A stretch of DNA of 64,000 nucleotides, taken from NCBI GenBank assembly GCA_920105625.2, contig OV050030.1:316768289-316832288 (forward strand), written 5' to 3'. Within the stretch, counting starts at the first letter, position 1. Every line of letters starts with the position of its first letter. The notes under the pieces were generated by a model, which saw nothing but the letters and a program-made list of their open reading frames with translations, was not told where the DNA came from and searched no databases. Source of the DNA: Clusia tigrina. Its lineage: Eukaryota > Arthropoda > Insecta > Diptera > Clusiidae. A program made the translations under genes and the position numbers. Positions 11,883 to 25,052 of this stretch are shown piece after piece.

Positions 11883-13171
11883 CTATCGGGCCAGATGACT
11901 GTCCATCATGCTGTGCTTTCGATGTTACGATGTTGCGTTAACTCCCGACCTGACGAAAATGGATCGTCAGGCGGGGTGGCTTATGGAAGAAGACAACAAC
12001 TATCAGGCGATTTTCTGGAGACGATCTAGTGAGGAGAAAATGGAGGCGTGCCGGCTGCAAATGATCACATATGGAACTGAAGCAGCTACACACGCTGCTT
12101 GAAACAGTTGGGTGAAGATAATGCTAAGATGTTTTCATTGGCATCGCAGAAAATGCAGTCCGAATTTTATATGGATGATTTCATTAGTGGAGCTGATACC
12201 GAAGAAGAGTTATTTGAAATCTACGCAGACGTGTCAACCTTCACAAACTCCCCAAATTTTACACTACGCAAGTGGCATTCAAACAATAACAGTTTCCTGC
12301 GGCAGGTGCCAGAAACCGAAAAAAAGCTGCGTGTTAACGATACCGAAATCATCAAAACGCTTGGCATTATTTGTTAGTCAGCATCGGACTTGTTCAGGTA
12401 TGTTTGGCCAGATATATTGTTGTATTGTCGGAAATGTCGACTTTGTTTGATTCCCTTGGACTACTGACTCCGGTCATAGTAAAGGCGAAGATTTGCCTGC
12501 AAGACCTGTGGATTCAAAATGTAGCTTGGGATGAGTCATTACCCATGCAGCACCACAGACAATAGACTGAGTTTCGTAACAAGTTGAAAGCGATGCAAGA
12601 GGTCAAGGTTACGAGTCATATTTTAAGCGCAAAAAACTTCGCAAGAAAAGAAATGCACGGGTTCGCTGATGCTTCATAGCGGGCCTACGGCTGCTGCCTC
12701 TACGCGCGCTCAATCGAGGATGATAATGGGGTCTTTCGTGCAATTGTGGAGTGCAAAATCAAGAGTTACACCCCTCAAAACAAAATCATTGCCCAGATTG
12801 GAGCTCATGTCAACTAACCTGCTGTCTATATTGGTGGAAAAGACACAAGCGAATTTTCGCCATTCAACTTGATGCGCTGTATCTGTGGAGCGACTCGGAG
12901 ATAGTGCTCGAGTGGCTGAGGGCGCATCCATCGACTTGTACTGTTTCGTTTCCAACAGGGTGGGCCAAGATCCAGGAGGCAACTAAATTAACAATTTGGG
13001 GACATGTTTCTACTCGACGAAATCCCACATATATCATATCCAGAGGTGTGTATGTTGACGAATTACTGAACTCTTTCTGGTTCTCAGGTCCACCATTCTT
13101 AAGGAAGTCCTGTGACCAGTGGCCAACCAATAAGGTATGCAAAAAGCCAGCTGAAGTCATTGAAAACGGCG
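11662..13171 (+). pseudogene. BEL/Pao reverse transcriptase-RNase H relic, U4
   Basis: Shared disabled relic. It has the class B TAG near 12563 and the common TAG after HGFADAS (12677-12679). The YMDD box lies at about 12168-12179. Confidence 0.88.
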
Positions 13172-15842
13172 GATTGCTGCGGAGCAAGATAACCATTTTT
13201 CGGTTGGTTAAGCTAGACGAAGCGTTAATTCGTATTGTATATTATTGCAGCACCACTACTTCGGCAGAGAGTACAGAGAGCTACAAAGAAAGGGCGAAGT
13301 GCACTCATCAAGCGAGGTGACGGGCAGTGAGTGTTTGCATCCAAAGCTGCCCTTATGGTATGTATCGCCAGAGAGATCGCTTATCGCTATTAGCTGCGTC
13401 TACCAGTTGACATCTACATAAAGTATAAATGTATGGAGATATTCTAACGAACCCATCAATTTTGAACAGACATTTACCTTATGTTATTGCGAAGGCTGTA
13501 AGATAACCCAGCCGACAGATGTGGCGAACTTTCGTTTGCCGAAATGTTTCCTATAATTTTGAGGCGTGAACGCTGAGCAGGGAAAAATAAATGTCTATTG
13601 CTGAGGTCTCTGTTAAAAATTATTATAGAAATCAGCGCTTCTTATATATTAAAATCTTACTCTAATTTTGTATACCTGAACATAATTATTTGTATTCAAT
13701 ACTTATCCTAAATCATATGCGAAATATGAAAACAATTGCCGCACACATGCATTGGTCTGCAATTGCGTGTGGTCGGCATATTTTTGGGTTCAATGCATTT
13801 CTGGTCTTCGCACCAAATGCCCGCTATACATAGCGTCAGTTGATCCGCCGGTTTGGCTTGTGCCGTGTTGGCTGTGTTGTAAAGTGCTTGCATGTGCGGT
13901 ACGCTTGACGTGAGGGAGTGTAGGTTGAAATGCATTGTAGTATTTTGGGTACACTACACCATGGCGTCGATATTCTGTGAGCAGGATGCCGTTTACAGAA
14001 TGCAAGCTTGCCGTATGTTGAAAAATATACTGTTTTGCTAACTGTCGACAGTAATTTCGTTCGTTGCTATGTACGATATTTGCATGAGAAACATATGCAA
14101 TGTGGGCACGTAAGCTTTTATGACGATTCTGTGACAGCGATTGTGGATCGTACATGTAAGAAAAGTGGCACGATCGGTGACGACGAATTGCTTGCGGTGT
14201 TTTCCATGCCGCCCCCATTTCAAGCAACAAATTATGGGAAACTTGCCCATTGAACGAGTAAATGTGGCCAGGCCATTCACAACGAGTGGTGTAGACTTCT
14301 GTGGCTCTCTTATGACTACGTACAAGCTTAGGGGAGAACACTTCACTAAAAGCTACATTGCAGTATTCATATGTTTCGCAACTAGGGCTGTTTATATGGA
14401 GGTGGTCTCTGACTTGTCGTCCAAGGGGTTTATCGCAGCACTCAAGCGGTTTTTCGCAAGCCGAGGCTTGTGCACAGTTTTTCTGCGACAACGGCACAAA
14501 TTTTGTAGGTGCTCGCCGTGAGCTGAAAGAGTTCATGGAAGCCTTTCAGGAGCAGCAGTTACAAGGCGAAATATCGCAGTTTTGTGTCATCGGCGCGCTC
14601 CCACACTTTGGGGGACTGTGGGAGGCGGGGGTAAAATCTGCCAAATACCATTTGACTCGCATTTTAGGCGAGTCGTTTCTGACGCTTGAGAAACTGTTCC
14701 CTGTGGTTACAGAAATCGAGACAATACTAAACTCACGCCCAAGCAGTAATAACACCAGCCCATTTCCTGACAGGTGGGCCTCTTATTGGCATTGCGAAGT
14801 CAACCGTCGACAACGAAAATATTTCGCTTTTGAACCGCTGGATGCGACTGACGGCCACAAAACAACACTTTTGGCGGAAAGGTGCAACGCATCAGAAGGC
14901 GACTTAGTGTTGGTGTCAGAGGGCAACCTGCCGCCTAAATTGTGGCTACTCGCAATAGTGACGAAAACCACAGCACGTCAGGTGCGCGTGATCGACATAG
15001 AGACCAGAAATGGGTACATTCGGCGTGCGATACACAAGGTTGCATCGATACCAATGCCCGGATAAAGACGGTTGATCTGTCGGGAGCTGCATCAAGGTCG
15101 CCGGCATATTGCGAATTGAAAAGCAAGTTATGAATATTTTAAGTATTTGGTTTAGAAAAATTGCTTTTGAAGTACAAAACTTGTATGATACATTGTAAAT
15201 TAAAAGTACGAAAACTTTTGGTATGCAATGTATTCTTTGCTGTATTTTACATATTATTGTAACAGTAAATCTTTTGCTAATTTTACATATTATAGTAACA
15301 GTAAAAGACATTTTTATTAAAAAAGCTAAGAATAAGAAGACTTGAAATTGAGAAAGCAATAAAGTCGGTCGCAACCACCTAAATACAATAAGGTTTAAAG
15401 AATTTTCTTTCTTAATAATTAGTAGTGTGATTATTATTTTTTTTTATATTTCGGGAACGCAAAAACGATTGCGTCCTAATACTAAGCATGTTTTTTGCAG
15501 AGCACAACGTAGCTTACAAATAGTAGACCACCTCATACCGCTTTTAAAAGTAATTGTTCCAGATGAAGGAATCCCAACTTGGACGTAAAAATGCACCAAC
15601 ACAATAAAAAATGTCTTAACAAAACAGGAGGGAGAACATTTAATGAAAATTTAATTTAGTAACGAAAAAGCGTATGCGGAGTTGGTTAACGAGAATTTGC
15701 GGCTAGGACATATGGAAAAAGTAGACACATTGGATGTCGGCAAGCTGAAGAATTTTTCGCTGCATCAACATGTGCTTCGTCCGGAGTTGCAGTTGTAAAA
15801 CTAGCAATGACTTATGTCTGAACGACGTGATGATGAAGGGGA
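11883..15842 (+). repeat. Array unit U4 (A/B mosaic start)
   Basis: The first ~180 bp carry class A states (CAGGCGATT near 12005, CAA at the Q/L site near 12058). By about 12244 and onward the unit is class B. A TACGCAGAC variant near 12222 is shared only with U3. This locates a class switch within about 190 bp. Confidence 0.93.
13981..15065 (+). pseudogene. BEL/Pao integrase relic, U4
   Basis: Same broken frames as U1. The C-terminal frame is open to TAA 15063-15065. It has the CTAACTG (T) variant near 14039 in the KYTVLL-VDSN segment. Confidence 0.9.
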
Positions 15843-17131
15843 CTATCGGGCCAGATGACTGTCCATCATGCTGTGCTTTCGATGTTACGATGTTGCGTTA
15901 ACTCCCGACCTGACGAAAATGGATCGTCAGGCGGGGTGGCTTATGGAAGAAGACAACAACTATCAGGCAATTTTCTGGAGACGATCTAGTGAGGAGAAAA
16001 TGGAGGCGTGCCGGCTGCTAATGATCACATATGGAACTGAAGCAGCTACACACGCTGCTTGAAACAGTTGGGTGAAGATAATGCTAAGATGTTTTCATTG
16101 GCATCGCAGAAAATGCAGTCCGAATTTTATATGGATGATTTCATTAGTGGAGCTGATACCGAAGAAGAGTTATTTGAAATCTACGCGGACGTGTCAACCT
16201 TCACAAACTCCCCAAATTTTACACTACGCAAGTGGCATTCAAACAATAACAGTTTCCTGCGGCAGGTGCCAGAAACCGAAAAAAAGCTGCGTGTTAACGA
16301 TACCGAAATCATCAAAACGCTTGGCATTATTTGTTAGTCAGCATCGGACTTGTTCAGGTATGTTTGGCCAGATATATTGTTGTATTGTCGGAAATGTCGA
16401 CTTTGTTTGATTCCCTTGGACTACTGACTCCGGTCATAGTAAAGGCGAAGATTTGCCTGCAAGACCTGTGGATTCAAAATGTAGCTTGGGATGAGTCATT
16501 ACCCATGCAGCACCACAGACAATAGACTGAGTGTCGTAACAAGTTGAAAGCGATGCAAGAGGTCAAGGTTACGAGTCATATTTTAAGCGCAAAAAACTTC
16601 GCAAGAAAAGAAATGCACGGGTTCGCTGATGCTTCATAGCGGGCCTACGGCTGCTGCCTCTACGCGCGCTCAATCGAGGATGATAATGGGGTCTTTCGTG
16701 CAATTGTGGAGTGCAAAATCAAGAGTTACACCCCTCAAAACAAAATCATTGCCCAGATTGGAGCTCATGTCAACTAACCTGCTGTCTATATTGGTGGAAA
16801 AGACACAAGCGAATTTTCGCCATTCAACTTGATGCGCTGTATCTGTGGAGCGACTCGGAGATAGTGCTCGAGTGGCTGAGGGCGCATCCATCGACTTGTA
16901 CTGTTTCGTTTCCAACAGGGTGGGCCAAGATCCAGGAGGCAACTAAATTAACAATTTGGGGACATGTTTCTACTCGACGAAATCCCACATATATCATATC
17001 CAGAGGTGTGTATGTTGACGAATTACTGAACTCTTTCTGGTTCTCAGGTCCACCATTCTTAAGGAAGTCCTGTGACCAGTGGCCAACCAATAAGGTATGC
17101 AAAAAGCCAGCTGAAGTCATTGAAAACGGCG
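15622..17131 (+). pseudogene. BEL/Pao reverse transcriptase-RNase H relic, U5
   Basis: Shared disabled relic with the class B TAG near 16523, followed by GAGTGTCG (G variant also in U6 and U8-U13). No additional break was seen. Confidence 0.88.
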
Positions 17132-19802
17132 GATTGCTGCGGAGCAAGATAACCATTTTTCGGTTGGTTAAGCTAGACGAAGCGTTAATTCGTATTGTAT
17201 GTTATTGCAGCACCACTACTTCGGCAGAGAGTACAGAGAGCTACAAAGAAAGGCCGAAGTGCACTCATCAAGCGAGGTGACGGGCAGTGAGTGTTTGCAT
17301 CCAAAGCTGCCCTTATGGTATGTATCGCCAGAGAGATCGCTTATCGCTATTAGCTGCGTCTACCAGTTGACATCTACATAAAGTATAAATGTATGGAGAT
17401 ATTCTAACGAACCCATCAATTTTGAACAGACATTTACCTTATGTTATTGCGAAGGCTGTAAGATAACCCAGCCGACAGATGTGGCGAACTTTCGTTTGCC
17501 GAAATGTTTCCTATAATTTTGAGGCGTGAACGCTGAGCAGGGAAAAATAAATGTCTATTGCTGAGGTCTCTGTTAAAAATTATTATAGAAATCAGCGCTT
17601 CTTATATATTAAAATCTTACTCTAATTTTGTATACCTGAACATAATTATTTGTGTTCAATACTTATCCTAAATCATATGCGAAATATGAAAACAATTGCC
17701 GCACACATGCATTGGTCTGCAATTGCGTGTGGTCGGCATATTTTTGGGTTCAATGCATTTCTGGTCTTCGCACCAAATGCCCGCTATACATAGCGTCAGT
17801 TGATCCGCCGCTTTGGCTTGTGCCGTGTTGGCTGTGTTGTAAAGTGCTTGCATGTGCGGTACGCTTGACGTGAGGGAGTGTAGGTTGAAATGCATTGTAG
17901 TATTTTGGGTACACTACACCATGGCGTCGATATTCTGTGAGCAGGATGCCGTTTACAGAATGCAAGCTTGCCGTATGTTGAAAAATATACTGTTTTGCTA
18001 CCTGTCGACAGTAATTTCGTTCGTTGCTATGTACGATATTTGCATGAGAAACATATGCAATGTGGGCACGTAAGCTTTTATGACGATTCTGTGACAGCGA
18101 TTGTGGATCGTACATGTAAGAAAAGTGGCACGATCGGTGACGACGAATTGCTTGCGGTGTTTTCCATGCCGCCCCCATTTCAAGCAACAAATTATGGGAA
18201 ACTTGCACATTGAACGAGTAAATGTGGCCAGGCCATTCACAACGAGTGGTGTAGACTTCTGTGGCTCTCTTATGACTACGTACAAGCTTAGGGGAGAACA
18301 CTTCACTAAAAGCTACATTGCAGTATTCATATGTTTCGCAACTAGGGCTGTTTATATGGAGGTGGTCTCTGACTTGTCGTCCAAGGGGTTTATCGCAGCA
18401 CTCAAGCGGTTTTTCGCAAGCCGAGGCTTGTGCACAGTTTTTCTGCGACAACGGCACAAATTTTGTAGGTGCTCGCCGTGAGCTGAAAGAGTTCATGGAA
18501 GCCTTTCAGGAGCAGCAGTTACAAGGCGAAATATCGCAGTTTTGTGTCATCGGCGCGCTCCCACACTTTGGGGGACTGTGGGAGGCGGGGGTAAAATCTG
18601 CCAAATACCATTTGACTCGCATTTTAGGCGAGTCGTTTCTGACGCTTGAGAAACTGTTCCCTGTGGTTACAGAAATCGAGACAATACTAAACTCACGCCC
18701 AAGCAGTAATAACACCAGCCCATTTCCTGACAGGTGGGCCTCTTATTGGCATTGCGAAGTCAACCGTCGACAACGAAAATATTTCGCTTTTGAACCGCTG
18801 GATGCGACTGACGGCCACAAAACAACACTTTTGGCGGAAAGGTGCAACGCATCAGAAGGCGACTTAGTGTTGGTGTCAGAGGGCAACCTGCCGCCTAAAT
18901 TGTGGCTACTCGCAATAGTGACGAAAACCACAGCACGTCAGGTGCGCGTGATCGACATAGAGACCAGAAATGGGTACATTCGGCGTGCGATACACAAGGT
19001 TGCATCGATACCAATGCCCGGATAAAGACGGTTGATCTGTCGGGAGCTGCATCAAGGTCGCCGGCATATTGCGAATTGAAAAGCAAGTTATGAATATTTT
19101 AAGTATTTGGTTTAGAAAAATTGCTTTTGAAGTACAAAACTTGTATGATACATTGTAAATTAAAAGTACGAAAACTTTTGGTATGCAATGTATTCTTTGC
19201 TGTATTTTACATATTATTGTAACAGTAAATCTTTTGCTAATTTTACATATTATAGTAACAGTAAAAGACATTTTTATTAAAAAAGCTAAGAATAAGAAGA
19301 CTTGAAATTGAGAAAGCAATAAAGTCGGTCGCAACCGCCTAAATACAATAAGGTTTAAAGAATTTTCTTTCTTAATAATTAGTAGTGTGATTATTATTTT
19401 TTTTTATATTTCGGGAACGCAAAAACGATTGCGTCCTAATACTAAGCATGTTTTTTGCAGAGCACAACGTAGCTTACAAATAGTAGACCACCTCATACCG
19501 CTTTTAAAAGTAATTGTTCCAGATGAAGGAATCCCAACTTGGACGTAAAAATGCACCAACACAATAAAAAATGTCTTAACAAAACAGGAGGGAGAACATT
19601 TAATGAAAATTTAATTTAGTAACGAAAAAGCGTATGCGGAGTTGGTTAACGAGAATTTGCGGCTAGGACATATGGAAAAAGTAGACACATTGGATGTCGG
19701 CAAGCTGAAGAATTTTTCGCTGCATCAACATGTGCTTCGTCCGGAGTTGCAGTTGTAAAACTAGCAATGACTTATGTCTGAACGACGTGATGATGAAGGG
19801 GA
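15843..19802 (+). repeat. Array unit U5 (class B)
   Basis: Class B. It carries TGTTATTGC near 17199, a variant shared only with U8 and U9, and a C-to-A near 18207 shared only with U10. Confidence 0.95.
17941..19025 (+). pseudogene. BEL/Pao integrase relic, U5
   Basis: Same breaks as U1, with Pro-to-His in NLPIERV (18207). The C-terminal frame is open to TAA 19023-19025. Confidence 0.9.
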
Positions 19803-21091
19803 CTATCGGGCCAGATGACTGTCCATCATGCTGTGCTTTCGATGTTACGATGTTGCGTTAACTCCCGACCTGACGAAAATGGATCGTCAGGCGGGGTGGC
19901 TTATGGAAGAAGACAACAACTATCAGGCAATTTTCTGGAGACGATCTAGTGAGGAGAAAATGGAGGCGTGCCGGCTGCTAATGATCACATATGGAACTGA
20001 AGCAGCTACACACGCTGCTTGAAACAGTTGGGTGAAGATAATGCTAAGATGTTTTCATTGGCATCGCAGAAAATGCAGTCCGAATTTTATATGGATGACT
20101 TCATTAGTGGAGCTGATACCGAAGAAGGGTTATTTGAAATCTACGCGGACGTGTCAACCTTCACAAACTCCCCAAATTTTACACTACGCAAGTGGCATTC
20201 AAACAATAACAGTTTCCTGCGGCAGGTGCCAGAAACCGAAAAAAAGCTGCGTGTTAACGATACCGAAATCATCAAAACGCTTGGCATTATTTGTTAGTCA
20301 GCATCGGACTTGTTCAGGTATGTTTGGCCAGATATATTGTTGTATTGTCGGAAATGTCGACTTTGTTTGATTCCCTTGGACTACTGACTCCGGTCATAGT
20401 AAAGGCGAAGATTTGCCTGCAAGACCTGTGGATTCAAAATGTAGCTTGGGATGAGTCATTACCCATGCAGCACCACAGACAATAGACTGAGTGTCGTAAC
20501 AAGTTGAAAGCGATGCAAGAGGTCAAGGTTACGAGTCATATTTTAAGCGCAAAAAACTTCGCAAGAAAAGAAATGCACGGGTTCGCTGATGCTTCATAGC
20601 GGGCCTACGGCTGCTGCCTCTACGCGCGCTCAATCGAGGATGATAATGGGGTCTTTCGTGCAATTGTGGAGTGCAAAATCAAGAGTTACACCCCTCAAAA
20701 CAAAATCATTGCCCAGATTGGAGCTCATGTCAACTAACCTGCTGTCTATATTGGTGGAAAAGACACAAGCGAATTTTCGCCATTCAACTTGATGCGCTGT
20801 ATCTGTGGAGCGACTCGGAGATAGTGCTCGAGTGGCTGAGGGCGCATCCATCGACTTGTACTGTTTCGTTTCCAACAGGGTGGGCCAAGATCCAGGAGGC
20901 AACTAAATTAACAATTTGGGGACATGTTTCTACTCGACGAAATCCCACATATATCATATCCAGAGGTGTGTATGTTGACGAATTACTGAACTCTTTCTGG
21001 TTCTCAGGTCCACCATTCTTAAGGAAGTCCTGTGACCAGTGGCCAACCAATAAGGTATGCAAAAAGCCAGCTGAAGTCATTGAAAACGGCG
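19582..21091 (+). pseudogene. BEL/Pao reverse transcriptase-RNase H relic, U6
   Basis: Shared disabled relic. Two private substitutions fall close to the YMDD box: the synonymous GAC for the Phe-flanking codon region at 20099, and Glu-to-Gly in TEEEL. Confidence 0.88.
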
Positions 21092-23762
21092 GATTGCTGC
21101 GGAGCAAGATAACCATTTTTCGGTTGGTTAAGCTAGACGAAGCGTTAATTCGTATTGTATATTATTGCAGCACCACTACTTCGGCAGAGAGTACAGAGAG
21201 CTACAAAGAAAGGCCGAAGTGCACTCATCAAGCGAGGTGACGGGCAGTGAGTGTTTGCATCCAAAGCTGCCCTTATGGTATGTATCGCCAGAGAGATCGC
21301 TTATCGCTATTAGCTGCGTCTACCAGTTGACATCTACATAAAGTATAAATGTATGGAGATATTCTAACGAACCCATCAATTTTGAACAGACATTTACCTT
21401 ATGTTATTGCGAAGGCTGTAAGATAACCCAGCCGACAGATGTGGCGAACTTTCGTTTGCCGAAATGTTTCCTATAATTTTGAGGCGTGAACGCTGAGCAG
21501 GGAAAAATAAATGTCTATTGCTGAGGTCTCTGTTAAAAATTATTATAGAAATCAGCGCTTCTTATATATTAAAATCTTACTCTAATTTTGTATACCTGAA
21601 CATAATTATTTGTGTTCAATACTTATCCTAAATCATATGCGAAATATGAAAACAATTGCCGCACACATGCATTGGTCTGCAATTGCGTGTGGTCGGCATA
21701 TTTTTGGGTTCAATGCATTTCTGGTCTTCGCACCAAATGCCCGCTATACATAGCGTCAGTTGATCCGCCGGTTTGGCTTGTGCCGTGTTGGCTGTGTTGT
21801 AAAGTGCTTGCATGTGCGGTACGCTTGACGTGAGGGAGTGTAGGTTGAAATGCATTGTAGTATTTTGGGTACACTACACCATGGCGTCGATATTCTGTGA
21901 GCAGGATGCCGTTTACAGAATGCAAGCTTGCCGTATGTTGAAAAATATACTGTTTTGCTAACTGTCGACAGTAATTTCGTTCGTTGCTATGTACGATATT
22001 TGCATGAGAAACATATGCAATGTGGGCACGTAAGCTTTTATGACTATTCTGTGACAGCGATTGTGGATCGTACATGTAAGAAAAGTGGCACGATTGGTGA
22101 CGACGAATTGCTTGCGGTGTTTTCCATGCCGCCCCCATTTCAAGCAACAAATTATGGGAAACTTGCCCATTGAACGAGTAAATGTGGCCAGGCCATTCAC
22201 AACGAGTGGTGTAGACTTCTGTGGCTCTCTTATGACTACGTACAAGCTTAGGGGAGAACACTTCACTAAAAGCTACATTGCAGTATTCATATGTTTCGCA
22301 ACTAGGGCTGTTTATATGGAGGTGGTCTCTGACTTGTCGTCCAAGGGGTTTATCGCAGCACTCAAGCGGTTTTTCGCAAGCCGAGGCTTGTGCACAGTTT
22401 TTCTGCGACAACGGCACAAATTTTGTAGGTGCTCGCCGTGAGCTGAAAGAGTTCATGGAAGCCTTTCAGGAGCAGCAGTTACAAGGCGAAATATCGCAGT
22501 TTTGTGTCATCGGCGCGCTCCCACACTTTGGGGGACTGTGGGAGGCGGGGGTAAAATCTGCCAAATACCATTTGACTCGCATTTTAGGCGAGTCGTTTCT
22601 GACGCTTGAGAAACTGTTCCCTGTGGTTACAGAAATCGAGACAATACTAAACTCACGCCCAAGCAGTAATAACACCAGCCCATTTCCTGACAGGTGGGCC
22701 TCTTATTGGCATTGCGAAGTCAACCGTCGACAACGAAAATATTTCGCTTTTGAACCGCTGGATGCGACTGACGGCCACAAAACAACACTTTTGGCGGAAA
22801 GGTGCAACGCATCAGAAGGCGACTTAGTGTTGGTGTAAGAGGGCAACCTGCCGCCTAAATTGTGGCTACTCGCAATAGTGACGAAAACCACAGCACGTCA
22901 GGTGCGCGTGATCGACATAGAGACCAGAAATGGGTACATTCGGCGTGCGATACACAAGGTTGCATCGATACCAATGCCCGGATAAAGACGGTTGATCTGT
23001 CGGGAGCTGCATCAAGGTCGCCGGCATATTGCGAATTGAAAAGCAAGTTATGAATATTTTAAGTATTTGGTTTAGAAAAATTGCTTTTGAAGTACAAAAC
23101 TTGTATGATACATTGTAAATTAAAAGTACGAAAACTTTTGGTATGCAATGTATTCTTTGCTGTATTTTACATATTATTGTAACAGTAAATCTTTTGCTAA
23201 TTTTACATATTATAGTAACAGTAAAAGACATTTTTATTAAAAAAGCTAAGAATAAGAAGACTTGAAATTGAGAAAGCAATAAAGTCGGTCGCAACCACCT
23301 AAATACAATAAGGTTTAAAGAATTTTCTTTCTTAATAATTAGTAGTGTGATTATTATTTTTTTTTATATTTCGGGAACGCAAAAACGATTGCGTCCTAAT
23401 ACTAAGCATGTTTTTTGCAGAGCACAACGTAGCTTACAAATAGTAGACCACCTCATACCGCTTTTAAAAGTAATTGTTCCAGATGAAGGAATCCCAACTT
23501 GGACGTAAAAATGCACCAACACAATAAAAAATGTCTTAACAAAACAGGAGGGAGAACATTTAATGAAAATTTAATTTAGTAACGAAAAAGCGTATGCGGA
23601 GTTGGTTAACGAGAATTTGCGGCTAGGACATATGGAAAAAGTAGACACATTGGATGTCGGCAAGCTGAAGAATTTTTCGCTGCATCAACATGTGCTTCGT
23701 CCGGAGTTGCAGTTGTAAAACTAGCAATGACTTATGCCTGAACGACGTGATGATGAAGGGAA
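19803..23762 (+). repeat. Array unit U6 (class B)
   Basis: Class B with private changes GATGACTTC (20099) and GAAGGGTTA (near 20128). It has a TAA in the integrase relic at 22836-22838, shared with U8. Its 3' end carries the ATGCCTG/GGGAACTATC haplotype otherwise seen only at the end of U2. Confidence 0.95.
21901..22985 (+). pseudogene. BEL/Pao integrase relic with an extra stop, U6
   Basis: As in U1, but TCA has become TAA at 22836-22838 right after GDLVLV, removing the C-terminal tail. It also has private GACTATTCT (about 22044) and GATTGG (about 22093) changes. Confidence 0.88.
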
Positions 23763-25052
23763 CTATCGGGCCAGATGACTGTCCATCATGCTGTGCTTTC
23801 GATGCTACGATGTTGCGTTAACTCCCGACCTGACAAAAATGGATCGTCAGGCGGGGTGGCTTATGGAAGAAGACAACAACTATCAGGCGATTTTCTGGAG
23901 ACGATCTAGTGAGGAGAAAATGGAGGCGTGCCGGCTGCAAATGATCACATATGGAACTGAAGCAGCTACACACGCTGCTTGAAACAGTTGGGTGAAGATA
24001 ATGCTAAGATGTTTTCATTGGCATCGCAGAAAATGCAGTCCGAATTTTATATGGATGATTTCATTAGTGGAGCTGATACCGAAGAAGAGTTATTTGAAAT
24101 CTACGCGGACGTGTCAACCTTCAGAAACTCCCCAAATTTTACACTACGCAAGTGGCATTCAAACAATAACAGTTTCCTGCGGCAGATGCCAGAAGCCGAA
24201 AAAAAAGCTGCGTGTTAACGATACCGAAATCATCAATACGCTTGGCATTATTTGTTAGTCAGCATCGGACTTGTTCAGGTATGTTTGGCCAGATATATTG
24301 TTGTATTGTCGGAAATGTCGACTTTGTTTGATTCCCTTGGACTACTGAATCCGGTCATAGTAAAGGCGAAGATTTGCCTGCAAGACCTGTGGATTTAAAT
24401 TGTAGCTTGGGATGAGTCATTACCCATGCAGCACCACAGACAATGGACTGAGTTTCGTAACAAGTTGAAAGCGATGCAAGAGGTCAAGGTTACGAGTCAT
24501 ATTTTAAACGCAAAAAACTTCGCAAGAAAAGAAATGCACGGGTTCGCTGATGCTTCATAGCGGGCCTACGGCTGCTGCCTCTACGCGCGCTCAATCGAGG
24601 ATGATAATGGGGTCTTTCGTGCAATTGTGGAGTGCAAAATCAAGAGTTACACCCCTCAAAACAAAATCATTGCCCAGATTGGAGCTCATGTCAACTAACC
24701 TGCTGTCTATATTGGTGGAAAAGACACAAGCGAATTTTCGCCATTCAACTTGATGCGCTGTATCTGTGGAGCGACTCGGAGATAGTGCTCGAGTGGCTGA
24801 GGGCGCATCCATCGACTTGTACTGTTTCGTTTCCAACAGGGTGGGCCAAGATCCAGGAGGCAACTAAATTAACAATTTGGGGACATGTTTCTTCTCGACG
24901 AAATCCCCCATATATCATTTCCAGAGGTGTGTATGTTGACGAATTACTAAACTCTTTCTGGTTCTCAGGTCCACCATTCTTAAGGAAGTCCTGTGACCAG
25001 TGGCCAACCAATAAGGTATGCAAAAAGCCAGCTGAAGCCATTGAAAACGGCG
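23542..25052 (+). pseudogene. BEL/Pao reverse transcriptase-RNase H relic, U7
   Basis: Shared disabled relic with class A residues (HVSSRRNPPY). An additional in-frame TAA from CAA-to-TAA near 24396 is shared with U14 only. Confidence 0.88.
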
